Origin: Calamus simplicifolius
Lineage: Eukaryota; Streptophyta; Magnoliopsida; Arecales; Arecaceae
Assembly (NCBI GenBank): GCA_900491605.1
Contig: UESW01004632.1
Location: 535,682 to 599,681 of the forward strand
Length of the DNA stretch: 64,000 bases
Reading direction: 5' to 3'
In this document: piece after piece, positions 35,645 through 46,616 of the stretch
Numbering within the stretch: position 1 is the stretch's first letter
Layout: each line of letters starts with the position of its first letter
Position numbers and translations under genes: made by a program
Notes under the pieces: generated by a model
The model's input: only the letters and a program-made list of their open reading frames with translations
What the model was told of the DNA's origin: nothing
The model's database searches: none

Positions 35645-37462
35645 TGTTGGTCCAGATAGCAACCCAAGAGGGGGGGTGAATTGGGTTTTTCAAAAATTAA
35701 ACTCCTTTTAAAAAATAATCCCCCAGCGGAAGTGAAAACTTAGATGTATATGAATTAAAACAGAGTGTGCAAAGATAGAGAGTAAGAGACAAGGAAACAA
35801 TCACTGCAAACACAAGAAGTTTTATAGTGGTTCGGTGTACCTACACCTACATCCACTCCCAAGTACCTCTTGGGTCCACACTATAATCAATCTGATTACA
35901 GCAGAGTTGTTTTACAAGCTCACAACTCAAACTTATTGTTTTTCCGGGTGCACAACAAACCCAGCTGGTTTTCAAGGCTCACCAGCACACAACCTTACAA
36001 CACAAGCAACTGCTTGCACAAGGCTAACAGCCTCAACTGAATCAATCCACCGATTGACCCAGCAAACAATAACGTTTTACAAATCAAGAGCTCCTCCAAT
36101 GAGCAAATATACAATGATAGAACAAAGATAAAGAGATAGGAATCAAAGCCTAATTTGCAGATTTTGGTGGCTTGCTTCTTCTTTTCTCTTGAGTGGATCT
36201 TCCTTAGAATGCTCTTGAAGCTCCAAAGATTAGAAAGCTAGGGCTTGCTTCTTCTTTTGGGATTTCTTCAAAATAGAACAAGGGATGCTAGAAATCTCTC
36301 TCTTTTCTTTTGGGAGATCAGTATAATCTTTCCTTTCGAATCTTCCCTCTTTTCTCTTTTGATTTTCTGATGGATTTCACTCTTGTTTTTGATTTTCTCT
36401 CTTGTTTTCTTGCTTGTCCTCCTTTTTTTTCGGATACAATAAAACCTCTTCTTATAGATTCTTCTTAATCTATAAATAGCTAAAAACTATCCGTTAGAAA
36501 CAAGTGTAAGAAGGATTAGAACCAAAAAGTGTAATAGCCGTTGGGATTTAAAAGATAAAGATAAAGTTTAGAGACGTTCTGACAGTTCTGGAGTCGTTTC
36601 TGACAAACTGGAGTCGACTCTAATTGTTGGCCCAGATGACAACCCAAGAGGGGGGGGGTGAATTGGGTTCTTTAAAAAATTTAGCCTTTTAAAATTGTTT
36701 GCTTAAGAAGAATGAAAGCAAATGCAATGTAAAAACAAAATACAGTGAATAAAACAGAGATAGAGATAGAGTCAATGGAAGCACGGCAAACACAAAGATT
36801 TTATAGTGGTTCGGTGTATCCAACACCTACATCCACTCCCAAGATCCTACTTGGGTCCACACTATAATCTCCTCGATTACAGTCGAGTTGTTTACAAGTT
36901 CATAACTCAAACTTGTTGTTTACCCGGGATCACAACGAACCCAGCCAGTTTTTCGGGCTCACCAGCACAACCCAAGACTCAAGCAAAACTAGCTTGATCC
37001 GAGGTTAACAACCTCCACTAGTTCAATCCCCTTTGATTGAACTAGGCACAAGCAAATATATAAATGTTTTACAAGTTTTCACAGCTCCTTAATGAGCAGA
37101 TATTCAAAGAAAAGTAAATGGGTTTAGAAAAGCCTGATTTGAAGTTGTTTGGCTTTGAGCTTTTCTTCTTTTCTTCTTTTCCTCTTCTCCTTGCTGGGTT
37201 GAATCAAGCCTCAGCTCCGATTCTTCACAGTGGATGCAGTTGAGAAGATTGAAAAGACGGTCTCTTTCTTCTAGATGAGAATCCTCCGATTTTCCTCTAT
37301 TTGAACGGCTTGGATTCTTCTTTGAGCTTTGTGGAGTTGAAGGTTTAGAAATTGAAAGCTCCTCTCTTGATATACGGCTCAAGACTTCTGGGATTTTGAT
37401 TTTTGATTGTGTCTATCCGTTTCTATCTCTCTCTTTCTATATTTTTTCAAACGGTTGTTTTT

Positions 37463-37475
37463 CCCCTTTTTATAG
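37463..37475 (-). promoter_or_regulatory. TATA box of the solo SIRE-type LTR
   Basis: The minus strand reads CTATAAAAAGGGG. It lies about 150 bp downstream of the palindrome array. Matching sites are seen in related LTRs near 42521-42541, 43835-43845 and 46093-46106. Confidence 0.6.
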
Positions 37476-37619
37476 ATTTTCCTTTGATTCATTTTTGGAT
37501 GAAATCTAGCCGTTGGAGTGTACCTGGAAGGATTTTCATTCATAAAAAATAGCCGTTAGATGTCAGAAATCAAAAATATTACCGTTAGAGCTGATCTGGC
37601 ATTTTTGATTTTTCGTCCA

Positions 37620-37960
37620 GGTGGGTTGGAGTCGGCTCCAGCTTTTCAGGTGTCGGCTCCGAATCGTTTTTCCATAAATAGTAAATTCTGAGTTCGTCGT
37701 GGAGTCGACTCCGCAAAGCAAGTGTCGGCTCGCCGTCGTCAGGTGTCGGCTCTCGAAAACTGAAGGTGTCAGCTCCAGGATGCTCAGAAAAATCATCGCT
37801 CTGTTCCAGCATCGGAGTCAGCTCCTGACACAGTAAGTGTCGACTCCGAAACCTTAGGTGTCGGCTCGAAACTCTAGGTGTCGGCTCCAGGTTATATCAA
37901 AAATCAGATTAAAATTGAATTGGCCATAGGGTCGGCTCCAGACATTCTAGGTGTCGACTC
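37620..37960. repeat. GTCGACTC-type palindrome array in U3 of the solo LTR
   Basis: About twelve copies of motifs such as GGAGTCGGCTCC and GTGTCGACTCC at spacings of roughly 20-40 bp. The consensus GGAGTCGACTCC is a perfect palindrome with a central TCGA. Confidence 0.8.
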
Positions 37961-38477
37961 CAAGCTCTGAAACTTTAAAATCTCTGATTTGTATATGTTT
38001 AAAAAATCATTTCTTAATTCCTTAAATTGATCAAATAAATTTAAATCCTGAAACACTTATGAAATCCATTAGTAATCAAATGAATATACTCAATTCCTTT
38101 ATTAATCATCAAATCAATGAGTGGATCAACACTAACTTTTCTGGAGTCGGCTCTAAATCGAAAATCCCCAATCCGCTCGATCTGGAGTCATCTCTGACTT
38201 TTCTAGGGTCGACACGAAAATCTTCTGGAGTCGACTATAACGTCCAGGAGTCGACTCTAAGTCGTGCCGATTTTGGAGTCGACTCTGTGATTCCATGTGT
38301 CGACTCTAATGTCTGCAATCTTACCTTGACATTAGATTCGAACTAGAACTTGATTTTTCTTATGATTTTGATTAATAATCATATCATAAACTGAAAAACT
38401 AAACCAAAATCATTAGTAACTTCAAATTTATACTCAATTAGTTTTGTTAATCATCAAAATTAATAATTGGGTCAACA

Positions 38478-38492
38478 ATCTCCCCCTTTTGA
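38478..38492 (-). other. Polypurine tract of the SIRE-type element
   Basis: The minus strand reads AAAAGGGGGAGAT immediately before the LTR start TGTTGACCC, a hallmark of copia SIRE/Maximus elements. It fixes the left LTR as the 3' one. Confidence 0.85.
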
Positions 38493-39213
38493 TGATGACA
38501 AAAACTTTGAGTATATGCATTAAAAATTCATTTGAAATAAGTGTTATTGACATTGTTAAAGCTTTAAAACTTCCTAACAGAGAATTTGATGTCAAGTTTC
38601 AAAATGAACTTTAAAAAATATACTTGAGTTCTATTATAAACAGCAATCAAGATGATTTGACATAGAAAATCATTTAACATAGAAAATCATTAAGCTCCCC
38701 CTGCATTAAATAACTCCCCCTATGCAAGGTACATGTAAATAAACTGAAATCGATTGATCATACTTGATACCAATTGATTAGAATTTATAAAGTTAAAGTT
38801 CTCTCTCCCCTTTTGAGATATAAAGTTAAAGTTCTCTCTTATTCTTTCATTCTCTCTCCTTTATGCATATACAATTTTCTCTCCCCCTTTTTTGTATCAG
38901 CAATAAGGTGAATTTAAAAATAATGTAGTTGATCAGAGCGAGGTTGTTGGTTCATTCAATCATAGAGATAGTAAACTTCATTTCAATTGCCAAGATAATT
39001 GTATTTCAATTCAGGATGCATTACATGTGTCTATCAAAATACATTCACAGTAAAGTACCATATCAATTAGAATCCTAGATACAAGCTAACAAAGTATAGT
39101 AAACTAGAAATCCTAAGATATAAACTAGAATATGAAAAGCTAATCTTAGGTCTCTAATAGGTTAGGGTAGGATAGGCTTAGATAGGGTATCACTATAGGA
39201 AATAGAAGGTCAA
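38493..39213 (-). other. 3' untranslated region of the SIRE-type element
   Basis: AT-rich with CTCTCTCCCC phrases (38800-38890). No reading frame is seen. Confidence 0.5.
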
Positions 39214-40587
39214 TCAAACATGTTTGTAGATAATTTTCTTCAGATGACCTATTAGTTCCATAATCTCATCCTTATGTGATTTCTTAAAGCCTTCAAGACA
39301 ATCTTCAATCATAGTCACAGCAAAATCTATGTCTCTTCTTAACTGACCAGTAGCGTCAAGATAAGCTCTTGATCCATCTGCGATCCCTTCCAACCTTTCA
39401 AAAATCTTATGAAGCTCAGATGACAAGGTATCCACAGATCGATCCAAAGTAGATGCAATCAAGTCGAGTTTAGAATGGATCTCTCCTTAAATTGTCTGAA
39501 GTCATCTCTCAACTGACAAATATCATTGCTCCTCTGACTGTCATACTCAGCTAATAATACTCTGAGCTGACCAATCTGCTAATCAGAAAATCTACCAGAT
39601 ACAAATGCTGTCTGAGGTGGAGGTGAAGGGTATGTGCTTGGTCCAGCCTCTGAAGGTCCAGCTGTAGATAGTCCCGCAACAGATAGGTCAGGGATGTCCT
39701 CTGCTCTAGCCTCCTCAACTCTGGCCTCCTCAACTCTGGCCTCCTTTCCTTCTTTATCCAAATACCATTTACCTTTCTAAAGCCCATACGGTGAATGGTA
39801 GAGACACTGTAGTAGTCTTTATGCCTTAGTTTCCTCAGTGGCTCATTATCTATGATCAACACACCTTGGCTTCTAATACCAAAGTCAGAATCATACCATA
39901 TGGCAATGTAGATCTTTTCTTGATAGCTGCCTCTCCATATAGCCTATCATCATCCCAGCTAAGTTTACTGGCTCCCGGTAATGATACAATCCATCAGCAA
40001 GATATCTCGCTCTGAGACATACTCAAATCTGCCTATCTTTGGAAATAATATCCTCCCGCAGATGTTGTGAAGAAGCCTGAGTTCCAAATTTTGATTTGCC
40101 AAAATTTCCTCAAACTCAGATACCTCTCTCCCCAACATCCTAGATAGGGCACTACCACGATCATCATGCTGATACTCATTTATCCCAACAGTGGGCATCT
40201 CTAACAAATTTTCAAGTATCTCAGCAGTGATCACAACTCTTGTTCCTCTCACATAACTTACTAAACCTCCCTCTCCTCTACTCAAATCATTGTAGAATTC
40301 TCTTACGAGGGCCGGGTAGGTAGGAACATCCAAGGAACAAGCTTTCTCCCATCCCATTTCTTTCAATTGACGCCCAATAGAGAAACCCTCCGAAGCAAAG
40401 AAATCAAAATCAACCTTCCTTCCGGTTGTGATAGCCTTACCCGCTAATTGGTCGATGAGGAGAAGATGGAGATGGTGAGAAGCCTCACGAGTGGCAGAAG
40501 ATGATGAAGATGGCGCTTGCCTCCGAATCGTGCGACGCCTCGTGGGAACGGACGAACCTCCAACGATAGACGCCTTTTAGGAGCCAT
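39214..40587 (-). pseudogene. Extra gene of the SIRE-type element (putative plant transposon protein)
   Basis: Lies after pol and before the 3' LTR, in the sense direction, where SIRE-type elements often carry an additional (sometimes env-like) frame. The start at 40587 reads MAPK, then a frameshift leads to SIVGGSSVPTRRRTIRRQ and a serine-rich linker. The domain core (about 40450-39965) reads VDFDFFASEGFSIGRQLKEM, PALVREFYNDL and LRLLHNICGRILFPKIGRFE. It corresponds to the 'putative plant transposon protein' family (Transposase_32 as I recall), not to a viral envelope; no signal peptide or membrane segment is visible. Frameshifts near 39955 and 39880 separate LPYGMILTLVL and RKLRHKDYYSVSTIHRMGFR. 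The end (39462-39214) is a helical segment, IFERLEGIADGSRAYLDATG. Function unknown. Confidence 0.72.
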
Positions 40588-40689
40588 AGGATTTGATTGG
40601 AATGAGTAATCAAGGGATTTGAAGGGTTTAGAGGGGTTGGAATAGGTTTGGAACGGCTTAGAGAGGATTGGAGACGATAGAATCCGAAT

Positions 40690-40890
40690 AGGTGTCGACT
40701 CCGCCTATATATTTTTGACCTAGGTTCACTTAGAGTCGACTCCCGCAAAGCGAGGTGTCGGCTCCGAACCAGAAAATCTGTCAGCGCCCAATTAGAGTCG
40801 GCTCTGCAGAAGCAGGTGTCGGCTCTAATTGCCCAGACAGAACAACAAATAGGAAGGTGTCAACTCCACAAACTGTAGGTGTCGACTCCA
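40690..40890. promoter_or_regulatory. Palindrome array and TATA-like site upstream of the extra gene
   Basis: About nine GTCGACTCC/GTCGGCTC-type motifs (40692-40890) lie between the end of pol and the ATG of the extra gene. On minus, AAAAATATATAGG (40706-40718) sits about 120 bp before that ATG. The arrangement copies the U3 of the LTRs, which suggests an internal promoter. This is inference from layout only. Confidence 0.45.
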
Positions 40891-41074
40891 CAATAGTTTC
40901 AGTGAAAAATTCGAATTTCAAGGATCTGAACTGATCAAATTAATCATCAAACTCTAGATAAGGTTCCTTAATCAATTGGGGAAAAATGAATCAAATTTCT
41001 AGATAAATTTCCTTATTGAACATAGAGGATTTTCAAGAAATGAAGTCTAGATAGTTGTCCTTAAGAGTTTCAGA

Positions 41075-41180
41075 AAGTCATTTAAAGGATCACAAACTCC
41101 TAATTCTCCTCTAAGATAACAAAATCTTTCTTCACTTAAAGGTTTGGTAAAAATATCAGCTAATTGATCATTAGTATTCA
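41075..41180 (-). pseudogene. End of copia pol (RNase H C-terminus)
   Basis: The minus strand reads NTNDQLADIFTKPLSEERFC and continues YLRGELGVCDPLN, the well-known end of copia RNase H. The rest runs into the assembly gap. This confirms the copia family and the minus orientation, and that the extra gene follows pol. Confidence 0.88.
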
Positions 41181-41989
41181 NNNNNNNNNNNNNNNNNNNN
41201 NNNNNNNNNNNNNNNNNNNNNNNNNNNNNNNNNNNNNNNNNNNNNNNNNNNNNNNNNNNNNNNNNNNNNNNNNNNNNNNNNNNNNNNNNNNNNNNNNNNN
41301 NNNNNNNNNNNNNNNNNNNNNNNNNNNNNNNNNNNNNNNNNNNNNNNNNNNNNNNNNNNNNNNNNNNNNNNNNNNNNNNNNNNNNNNNNNNNNNNNNNNN
41401 NNNNNNNNNNNNNNNNNNNNNNNNNNNNNNNNNNNNNNNNNNNNNNNNNNNNNNNNNNNNNNNNNNNNNNNNNNNNNNNNNNNNNNNNNNNNNNNNNNNN
41501 NNNNNNNNNNNNNNNNNNNNNNNNNNNNNNNNNNNNNNNNNNNNNNNNNNNNNNNNNNNNNNNNNNNNNNNNNNNNNNNNNNNNNNNNNNNNNNNNNNNN
41601 NNNNNNNNNNNNNNNNNNNNNNNNNNNNNNNNNNNNNNNNNNNNNNNNNNNNNNNNNNNNNNNNNNNNNNNNNNNNNNNNNNNNNNNNNNNNNNNNNNNN
41701 NNNNNNNNNNNNNNNNNNNNNNNNNNNNNNNNNNNNNNNNNNNNNNNNNNNNNNNNNNNNNNNNNNNNNNNNNNNNNNNNNNNNNNNNNNNNNNNNNNNN
41801 NNNNNNNNNNNNNNNNNNNNNNNNNNNNNNNNNNNNNNNNNNNNNNNNNNNNNNNNNNNNNNNNNNNNNNNNNNNNNNNNNNNNNNNNNNNNNNNNNNNN
41901 NNNNNNNNNNNNNNNNNNNNNNNNNNNNNNNNNNNNNNNNNNNNNNNNNNNNNNNNNNNNNNNNNNNNNNNNNNNNNNNNNNNNNNNNN
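41181..41989. other. Assembly gap (809 N)
   Basis: Unsequenced. Frames that cross it are artefacts. It hides the junction between copia pol and an inserted LTR. Confidence 0.99.
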
Positions 41990-43317
41990 AACGTAAGCTA
42001 TCCCAAGCTTACCACGAGGTACAACAACCTCCACTGATTCAATCCACTGATTGAATCAGCAAACAATCAAAGTAACAGAGTTTAAGTAAGGAAATGCTCC
42101 TCTTGAGCAAATATACAAATAAAGTATAAAATGATTAGAAAGCCTGATAAGATTGCAGATGGTTGTGGCTTTGGCTTTCTTCCTTCTCCTCTTTAACTCC
42201 TCTTGAAGTATTGAATCTGGCCTCAGCAAGATTCTTGACCGTTTGAAAACTTTGGAGTTGAGATGAAGCTTTTTCTCCTTTTGTTGAATGTTAAAAATCC
42301 TTCGATTTGATCTTTGAAAAGCTTTTGGATTTTCTTTTGACTCTTGTGGATTGATGATCTGGAGCAGACGAAACTTCCTCTTTGATTTCACTCCTTTTGA
42401 ATCACTCTATTTTGAGCTAGAAGATTTTTCCAATAATGCTCTGTTTTTCCCTCTTTTTGGATAAGGCAGTAATCTCTCTTTTTGATTTTCTCTTCTCTGT
42501 TTGATTTGAAAAAGAGCTCCTCTATTTATAGATTCTGCAAGAATATATCCGTTAGAGACAAAGAAAAATAGCCGTTAATCAAAAAACTAACCGTTGGAGC
42601 TGAGTTGGCATCCGTAAAAATTTCGCTCAAATTTGCTGGAGTCGACTCATGCTTTTCCCGAGTCGGCTCGAGCTCGTCTTACCAAAAATAGAAATGTTTA
42701 TAAAGGTTAGGGGTCGACTCACCAAAAGTAAAGTGTCGACTCCTGAAAGTCGGGAGTCGACTCGTGAAAGTCTTGGGGTCGACTCGCAAAGTGCTCAGAA
42801 ACCACTCTTCTGTTGTCTGAGCGGAGTCGACTCGCACAGTCAAGGAGTTGGCTCGACAGAATCAGGGGTCGACTCGACAAATTTCGTGGGTCGACTCAAC
42901 ACAGATGCACATTTCTGTACACTGAGCGAAGTCGACTCTGAAACTCAGGAGTCGGCTCCGGAACGTATCAAAAAATCAGAAACTTTTCTGATTGACATTA
43001 AATCGTTCCAGATTTATTTTAATTCATTGTTTTGACTTGAATTCAATAAAATTGACATTAATAATTGATTCAAGAACTATTCCAAAACTCATTGAATAAA
43101 ACATGAATTATAAAATTTCTTTTTGAAAGTTAAACATTGAGCTAAAGGTTACTTTCAAAATTGATTAAAGTCAAATTTTAACATTCTCATTGATTGTTCA
43201 AAATAATTAGTTGCTCATTTAAGTAAGCTCATTATATCTTTTAATGAACTCAATGGCTTTTAGTAATTATCAAAATCAAAAGGATTGGATCATGTAGTTT
43301 TCAATGATCTTCCAACA
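41990..43317 (-). repeat. Third SIRE-type LTR, left end in the gap
   Basis: Matches the other SIRE-type LTRs in layout: an AATCCACTGATTGAATCAGC block (42040-42060), a TATA box on minus (CTATAAATAGAGG, about 42521-42541), the GTCGACTC array (42640-42960), and an end ATCTTCCAACA at 43317. Sequence is clearly diverged from the other two families. Confidence 0.65.
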
Positions 43318-44373
43318 ATATCACAAATATGCTTTTAGATCTCATTATTTTCTTCCACCCTTTCTCTACTCAAGATTACTTCTACTATTACCTCAAAATA
43401 CACTAATCTGAGAAAATCTAAAGTCATACAAGATCTAGGGAAGCTATAGCTTACCTGGAGTCGAGCACAAACCCCAAGCTTCCCTTTCCCTTTCTCTTCC
43501 TTCCTCCTTTTTCTTCTTCTTCTTCTTCCTCTTCTCTCTTTTCTCCTCTTCTTTCTCTCTTTTTTCTTTCTTTCTTTTCTCTGGCTGAAACCCACGTTTT
43601 CCTTTTTCTCTAATGACTTGGGGACCAAGTCATTGGAAACTTAAGGATTAAGGCATGCCAAATCTCCTTTTTGCCCTCAAACACTCTTAACGCACGCTTT
43701 TTGGAAAACACGTGGCTCACTTATAACCATGATATTTTACCTTTAGATTTTCTTTCCCAAGTTGCCCTTAACACAATTAGCAATTGACATGGGAGCCTTT
43801 TCCCATTTTGCCCCTGATATCATTTTTTTAATAGATTTATAGCCTAGATCATCCTTTTTTGCTTAAATTGATACTTTTATGTAACATTTCTAAGAAAAGA
43901 CTTTATCAGCTTGAAGAACTCAATTTTAGAAATCCAACGGTTCAAACGGCATCCGAATCGGACTTGAAACGGATTAAATATGAATTTCTCAAGATTTAAC
44001 TCAGAAAAACCTGCCGTCTTGAAGTCGACTCGAACAGATTGGGAGTCGGCTCCAGCAGAAATAGGGGTCGACTCCAGAAAAGTAGGGGTCGACTCCTGAA
44101 AAGTAGGGGTCGACTCCAGCTCTGCAGGGGTCGACTCCTAAGCGTGCCGAAAGTTTAAAACCGTGCCGGAGTCGACTCCACTCTGATTAGGGTCGACTCC
44201 AACCACTAAAAACATCATTTTAGGATAAAACTCAAACTAAACTTGATTTTTCTTGTGATTTAAACCCATTAAAACTTAAGTCTCTCAATTTCTTAAATCA
44301 GACTCATTAACATTCAGAAATATACTTATTTACTCCAAAATTTCTTCTCTTTACATTTATCAAAAGGCCAACA
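43318..44373 (-). repeat. Fourth SIRE-like LTR fragment
   Basis: On minus it begins TGTTGGCCTTTTGATAAATG at 44373. It carries eight or nine GGGGTCGACTCC-type motifs (44025-44205) and then a TATA-like GGCTATAAATC (43835-43845). It also has a pyrimidine-rich tract on plus (43480-43580) that gives a spurious K/R/E frame on minus. It interrupts gag of the host element at about 44374. The left end is unclear. Confidence 0.5.
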
Positions 44374-44439
44374 CACCCATATTTCAAGAAAACTTTCTGA
44401 CTTTCATTTCAACTGAAAATGCCATAGATTACAAGGTTT

Positions 44440-45176
44440 TCAGGATGTTACATCTTTCATATATTCAGAAATCTTAAGAGCCATAGTCCTCTTCTTCTTT
44501 GACTCATCATCATCAATATGTTGCTTAACTTGAAGCTCATGAGTCATTAAGGATCCCAATAATTCTTCAATGGGTAGGGTACTTAGATCCTTTACCTCTT
44601 GTATTGCAGGCACTTTAGCTTCCCAAGTCCTAGGCAAGGAACGCAAAACCTTTCTCACAAGATCAGAATTATCATAAGATTTACCAAGACTTTTTAAACC
44701 ATTAACTATATCAGTAAATCTTGTAAACATATCAGAAATAGATTCACATGCATCCATTTTAAACAATTCATACTTATAAACTAGCATGTTAATCTTGGAT
44801 TCCTTGACTTGATTTGTTCCCTCATGGGTAACCTCAAGTCTATCCCAGATTTCCTTAGCAGAAATGCAAATAGATATACGATTGAATTCATTTGCATCTA
44901 ATGAGCAGTACAAAACATTCATAGCCTTGGCATTAAGTTGTGCCAATTTTTTATCATGTTCATCCCATTCCGTTTCTGGTTTAGGAATCTCCATGCCATT
45001 AATTTTAGTAGTGGGTGTGTATGGTCCACTGACTATAATGCTCCATAGATCATAGTCAAGTGCTTAAATAAAAATTTTCATTCTAGCCTTCCAATAACCA
45101 TAGTTTAAACCATTAAACAAGGGTGGTCTATTTGTAGATTGGCCTTCGAAAAAGATGAACCAGCTTGAGTTGCCAT
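44440..45176 (-). pseudogene. Copia gag of the SIRE-type element
   Basis: Structural capsid protein (UBN2-type copia gag). The start at 45176 reads MATQAGSSFS, then a frameshift to NRPPLFNGLNYGYWKARMKI. A TAA interrupts FI*ALDYDLWSII. From 44994 a 184-codon open stretch follows: KLAQLNAKAMNVLYCSLDAN, EIWDRLEVTHEGTNQVKESK, YELFKMDACESISDMFTRFT and VLRSLPRTWEAKVPAIQEVK. The zinc-knuckle part is missing, because an LTR fragment (43318-44373) cuts the gene shortly after. It lies 45 bp from the primer site, as expected. Confidence 0.9.
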
Positions 45177-45220
45177 GTGGATCTTTGACTCTTGATCGCT
45201 AGATCAAATCAAATGAGCAC

Positions 45221-45234
45221 TAGCTCTAATACCA
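45221..45234 (-). other. Primer-binding site of the SIRE-type element
   Basis: The minus strand reads TGGTATTAGAGCTA, one change from the initiator tRNA-Met site TGGTATCAGAGC, two bases after the 5' LTR end. Confidence 0.88.
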
Positions 45235-45236
45235 CT

Positions 45237-46616
45237 TGTTGGTCCAGATAGCAACCCAAGAGGGGGGGTGAATTGGGTTTTTCAAAAATTAAACTCATTT
45301 TAAAAAATAATCCCTCAGCGGAAGTGAAAACTTAGATGTATACGAATTAAACAGAGTGTGCAAAGATAGAGAGTAAGAGACAAGAAAACAATCACTGCAA
45401 ACACAAGAAGTTTTATAGTGGTTCAATGTAGCTACACCTACATCCACTCCCAAGTACCTCTTGGGTCTACACTATAATCAATCTGATTACAACAGAGTTA
45501 TTTTACAAGCTCACAACTCAAACTTGTTGTTTTCCCGGGTGCACAACGAACCCAGCTGGTTTTCAAGGCTCGCCAGCACACAATCTTACAACACAAGCAA
45601 CTGCTTGAACAAGGCTAACAGCCTCAACTGAATCAATCCACCGATTGACCCAGCAAACAATAACGTTTTACAAATCAAGAGCTCCTCCAATGAGCAAATA
45701 TACAATGATAGAACAAAGATAAAGAGATAGGAATCAAAGCCTAATTTGCAGATCTTGGTGGCTTGCTTCTTCTCTTCTCTTGAGTGGATCTTCCTTTAGA
45801 ATGCTCTTGAAGCTCCGAAGATTAGAAAGCTAGGGCTTGCTTCTTCTTTTGGGATTTCTTCAAAATAGAACAAGGGATGCTAGAAATCTCTCTCTTTTCT
45901 TTTGAGATTTCTTCAAAATAGAACAAGGGATGCTAGAAATCTCTCCCTTTTCTTTTGGGAGATCAGTATAATCTTTCCTTTCGAATCTTTCCTCTTTTTT
46001 CTTTGATTTTCTGATGGATTTCACTCTTGTTTTTCTTATTTTTCTCTCTTGTTTTCTTGCTTGTCCTCCTTTTTTTTTGGATACAATAAAACCTCTTCTT
46101 ATAGATTCTTCTTAATCCATAAATAGCCAAAAACTATCCGTTAAAAACAAGTGTAAGAAGGATTAGAACCAAAAAGGGTAATAGCCGTTGGGATTAAAAG
46201 ATAAAGATAAAATTTAGAGACGTTATGACAGTTCTAGAGTCGTTTCTAACAAACTGGAGTCGACTCTAACTTTTCTGGAGTCGGCTCTAAATCAAAAATT
46301 CCTAATCCGCTCGATCTGGAGTCATCTCTGACTTTTCTGGGGTCGACACAAAAATCTTCTAGAGTCGACTCTAACAGTCCAGGAGTCGACGCTAAGTCTG
46401 TGCCGATTTTCGGAGTCGACTCTGCAATTCCATGTGTCGACTCTAATGTCTACAATCTTACCTTGACATTAGATTCGAACTAGAACTTGATTTTTCTTAT
46501 GATTTTGATTAATAAATCATATCATAAACTAAAAAACTAAACCAAAATCATTAGTAACTTCAAATGTTATACTCAATTAGTTTTGTTAATCATCAAAATC
46601 AATAATTGGATCAACA
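45237..46616 (-). repeat. 5' LTR of the SIRE-type element
   Basis: 1380 bp. On minus it begins TGTTGATCCAATTATTGATT and ends CTGGACCAACA. It contains the palindrome array (46220-46445) in U3, a TATA-like CTATAAGAAGAGG (46093-46106), and a 54 bp tandem duplication (45852-45959) not present in the 3' LTR. Confidence 0.93.
45852..45959 (-). repeat. 54 bp duplication in the 5' LTR
   Basis: GATTTCTTCAAAATAGAACA occurs at 45853 and again at 45907, the units differing at two or three bases. The 3' LTR has one unit (36260 onward), so the duplication is later than insertion. Confidence 0.85.

Larger units (their letters stand above)
36625..38131 (-). mobile_element. Solo LTR of a second SIRE-type family
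   Basis: 1507 bp, running TGTTGGCCCAG to GGATCAACA on plus, with a target duplication CTAAT/CTAAC (36620-36624, 38132-38136). It is related to, but clearly different from, its host LTR. On minus it has a TATA box (CTATAAAAAGGGG, 37463-37475) and, upstream of that, a dense GTCGACTC-type array (37620-37960). Confidence 0.9.
35645..38477 (-). repeat. 3' LTR of the SIRE-type element, interrupted by a solo LTR
   Basis: Segments 35645-36624 and 38137-38477 together match the right LTR over their length (about 1.32 kb). The break at 36624/38137 holds another LTR. On minus the LTR begins TGTTGACCCAATTATTAATT and ends CTGGACCAACA, typical of SIRE-type elements. Confidence 0.9.
35645..46616 (-). mobile_element. 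SIRE/Maximus-type Ty1/copia element inserted in element B
   Basis: It splits the RT of element B between PFFKA and the WLEW segment. The LTRs are at 35645-38477 (itself interrupted) and 45237-46616. On minus the order is 5' LTR, initiator tRNA-Met primer site (45221-45234), gag (45176-44440), LTR fragments and gap, the RNase H end (about 41180-41075), an extra gene (40587-39214), a polypurine tract and the 3' LTR. The flanks do not show a clear five-base duplication (TGTAG versus AGTGC), so the exact ends may have changed. Almost all pol is absent or hidden in the gap. Confidence 0.9.

Noticed and set aside
39214..40587. Extra SIRE-type gene as an envelope gene
   Set aside because: No signal peptide, transmembrane segment or glycoprotein-like features are visible, and the core matches the putative plant transposon protein family.
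41164..42054. Long frames on both strands across 41164-42054
   Set aside because: They consist of the assembly gap.
43335..43628. 97-codon lysine/arginine/glutamate-rich frame on minus
   Set aside because: It comes from a CT-rich tract inside an LTR fragment. No protein character beyond low complexity.
36590..46445. Palindrome arrays as a CRISPR-like or bacterial operator system
   Set aside because: They sit in U3 of copia LTRs in a plant genome, spacing is irregular, and the motif is degenerate.
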